DNA of 64,000 nucleotides from UBA11889 sp046582115 (GTDB lineage Bacteria > Pseudomonadota > Gammaproteobacteria > Pseudomonadales > Azotimanducaceae): positions 17,236 through 81,235 of the forward strand of contig JAYGFA010000053.1 in the NCBI GenBank assembly GCA_046582115.1, read 5' to 3'. This document shows positions 62,683 through 64,000 of this stretch, piece by piece. The notes below the pieces were generated by a model. It saw nothing but the letters and a program-made list of their open reading frames with translations, was not told the DNA's origin and searched no databases. The position numbers and the translations under genes are program-made. The stretch's first letter is position 1. Each line of letters opens with the position of its first letter.

Positions 62683-64000
62683 TTATGCGGCTTCTGTGAA
62701 CATGCGTTCCAAATGGGACTGCGGAAGTGGTCGGGTGCTTCGTGACACCAAAAAGGTCAAAGAAACCGAGACCGCTTCACCCATCGCCGCGCATGAAAAT
62801 GGATTTGGCCCCTCGCCGTGCAACCAAACGACCGCGGTATGTAACCAACCGCTACCAAACCACGAAGGATCAAGTAACTGCATGTGAAGGATAAGGAACG
62901 TGAAGAAACCCGACGCGAGGCCGGTGTAGGCTCCCGCGCGTGTGACACCTCGCCATAACGCCCCCACCACCAAGGGTCCAGAAAACGCAGCCATCATCCC
63001 CCCCGTGCCAATCCAAACAATCAGCGCGATGTTGGTTTCCATAAGAGTCCAGGCCATTCCCATGGTGATGACAAGTACGATTACGGTAGTCACTCGACTG
63101 ATCTTAAGGACCTGCTGATCAAGTTGATCTTCGGACGGAGGTTTTCTGAGACGTGGTGCGATTGATCGCCGGTAGAGATCGTTCGCTACGATTTGCGAGG
63201 ACGAGACCACCAGACCATCCGCCGTGGACATGATCGCGGCGAGAATCCCAACGCCAACGAGTGCCGCTAACCAGGTAGGGAACAACTCGATGAAAACAAG
63301 GGGTAGCGCTTGATTAGGGTTGGCACCTTCAAGAAGGAGCGCGTCGCCGAGGAGCGCTCTCGCGAGCAATCCGCCGAGTCCCATCATTCCGAGGGTCAAT
63401 CCAAAAAGAAACGCGAGTTTGATGAACCTTCGTTGGTCGCCGACACCTTTTAAGGCCCAAAGCTTGTTACCAAGGTGGGGAAGTAAGCCGAGCGGGATGT
63501 GCGCAAAAAGTACGGCGGCGATTGCCCACCACGAATGCGTCAGCGCTGACTCCGGATTCAGTGGTTGTACCAGATTGCTGTTCTGCGTCTCCAAACGGTC
63601 AATAAGTCCAGATAAACCCCCGTCCACGCCGAAACCCGAGAGGACCAAAACGATCACGATGATCGCCACGATTAGCATCATGAATCCTTGGACCCCATCG
63701 GTAAGAATGTCCGCATGGGCGCCACCGAGGACTACGTAAAAAAGGAGTACCGTGGTCGTGATCAGAAGTGCCCAGAACGGTGAGAGTCCAAGAAATATTT
63801 CGAACATCACAAGCCCTGAAACCAATTGACCTGCGAGGTAGAAAAACAAAACCAACGAAAAAATAGACACCATGATGCGAATACCTTCGGACTGGTACCG
63901 ATCGCCCAGGTATTCGGGAATGGAACGGTTACCGAACCGGTTCCCGGTGGTCGCGATCAGGCGCATGGATATGAGAACCCCGAAATAGACGCCAATGGGA
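62683..64000 (-). CDS. Sodium/solute symporter (SSS family), 5' end outside window
   Basis: Membrane transporter of the SSS family; about 438 C-terminal residues are visible and the gene runs off the right edge. The frame from the edge reads PIGVYFGVLISMRLI, then TGNRFGNRSIPEYLGDRYQ, the SSS tract TSIPEFLxxRF. Many hydrophobic segments follow, as does the pattern TGGMMAAFSGPLVVGALWRG near the C-terminus and GILAAIMSTADGLVVSSSQI, the sodium-site helix motif (AxxSTxDS). It likely imports a small carboxylate or related solute for the catabolic genes nearby. Confidence 0.92.
   Translation of the reverse strand, partial: PIGVYFGVLISMRLIATTGNRFGNRSIPEYLGDRYQSEGIRIMVSIFSLVLFFYLAGQLVSGLVMFEIFLGLSPFWALLITTTVLLFYVVLGGAHADILTDGVQGFMMLIVAIIVIVLVLSGFGVDGGLSGLIDRLETQNSNLVQPLNPESALTHSWWAIAAVLFAHIPLGLLPHLGNKLWALKGVGDQRRFIKLAFLFGLTLGMMGLGGLLARALLGDALLLEGANPNQALPLVFIELFPTWLAALVGVGILAAIMSTADGLVVSSSQIVANDLYRRSIAPRLRKPPSEDQLDQQVLKISRVTTVIVLVITMGMAWTLMETNIALIVWIGTGGMMAAFSGPLVVGALWRGVTRAGAYTGLASGFFTFLILHMQLLDPSWFGSGWLHTAVVWLHGEGPNPFSCAAMGEAVSVSLTFLVSRSTRPLPQSHLERMFTEAA

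Noticed and set aside
1..64000. tRNA, rRNA, CRISPR, insertion sequences or prophage genes
   Set aside because: No tRNA T-loop plus acceptor pattern, no direct-repeat array, no transposase, integrase or phage structural gene was recognised anywhere in the window.

Overview
The window is about 49-50% G+C and almost wholly coding. Its housekeeping part reads as a gammaproteobacterial chromosome. Gene order matches well-known gammaproteobacterial blocks: rpoE-rseA-rseB-lepA-rnc-era-recO; map/glnD diverging from rpsB-tsf-pyrH-frr; trpS-scpA-scpB-rluB; and mtaD/ubiG diverging from gyrA-serC-pheA-hisC-tyrA-cmk-rpsA-ihfB-lapA, the order known in Pseudomonas. GTG and TTG starts are common. No rRNA, tRNA, CRISPR, phage or insertion sequence was recognised. 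The lineage cannot be named from sequence alone.

Layout. 1-8.3 kb: lysS end, ung, ygfZ, sdhE, nadB, the sigma-E operon and lepA. 8.3-15.4 kb: rnc-era-recO, a broken rlmD, adk, moeA, tsaB, rsmJ. 15.4-27.3 kb, minus strand: map-glnD-dapC-dapE-gspN-gspC-gspD in a tight run, then plsB. 27.3-30.5 kb: rpsB-tsf-(broken pyrH)-frr. 30.5-38.1 kb: pdxJ, yciB, trpS-scpA-scpB-rluB, ubiG-mtaD. 38.2-48.2 kb: gyrA through lapA. 48.2-48.6 kb: a decayed lapB remnant. 48.6-64 kb: an accessory region of catabolic genes. It holds a TcuA-like flavoprotein, two CaiB/BaiF CoA-transferases, two crotonase-fold enzymes, a zinc alcohol dehydrogenase, a hotdog thioesterase, two phytanoyl-CoA dioxygenase-like proteins, two alpha/beta hydrolases (one frameshifted), an ACMSD-type amidohydrolase, a CMD-family protein, a GST, a lipoprotein and a sodium/solute symporter.

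Two themes stand out. The first is gene decay and loss inside conserved operons. pyrH, normally essential, carries two in-frame stops and a frameshift. rlmD has two in-frame stops, lapB is a remnant, and lepB, aroA, uppS-cdsA-dxr and rseC/mucCD are absent from their usual places. This fits a genome undergoing reduction, or a draft sequence of one, with replacement copies possibly elsewhere. The second is the catabolic region that begins exactly where lapB decays. It looks like CoA-dependent breakdown of an imported carboxylic acid, with oxygenase, thioesterase and hydrolase steps and its own transporter. The substrate cannot be told from sequence, and this is the best candidate here for an undescribed pathway. 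Rich PhyH and CaiB content is typical of marine heterotrophs and sponge-associated bacteria; applying that here is inference.
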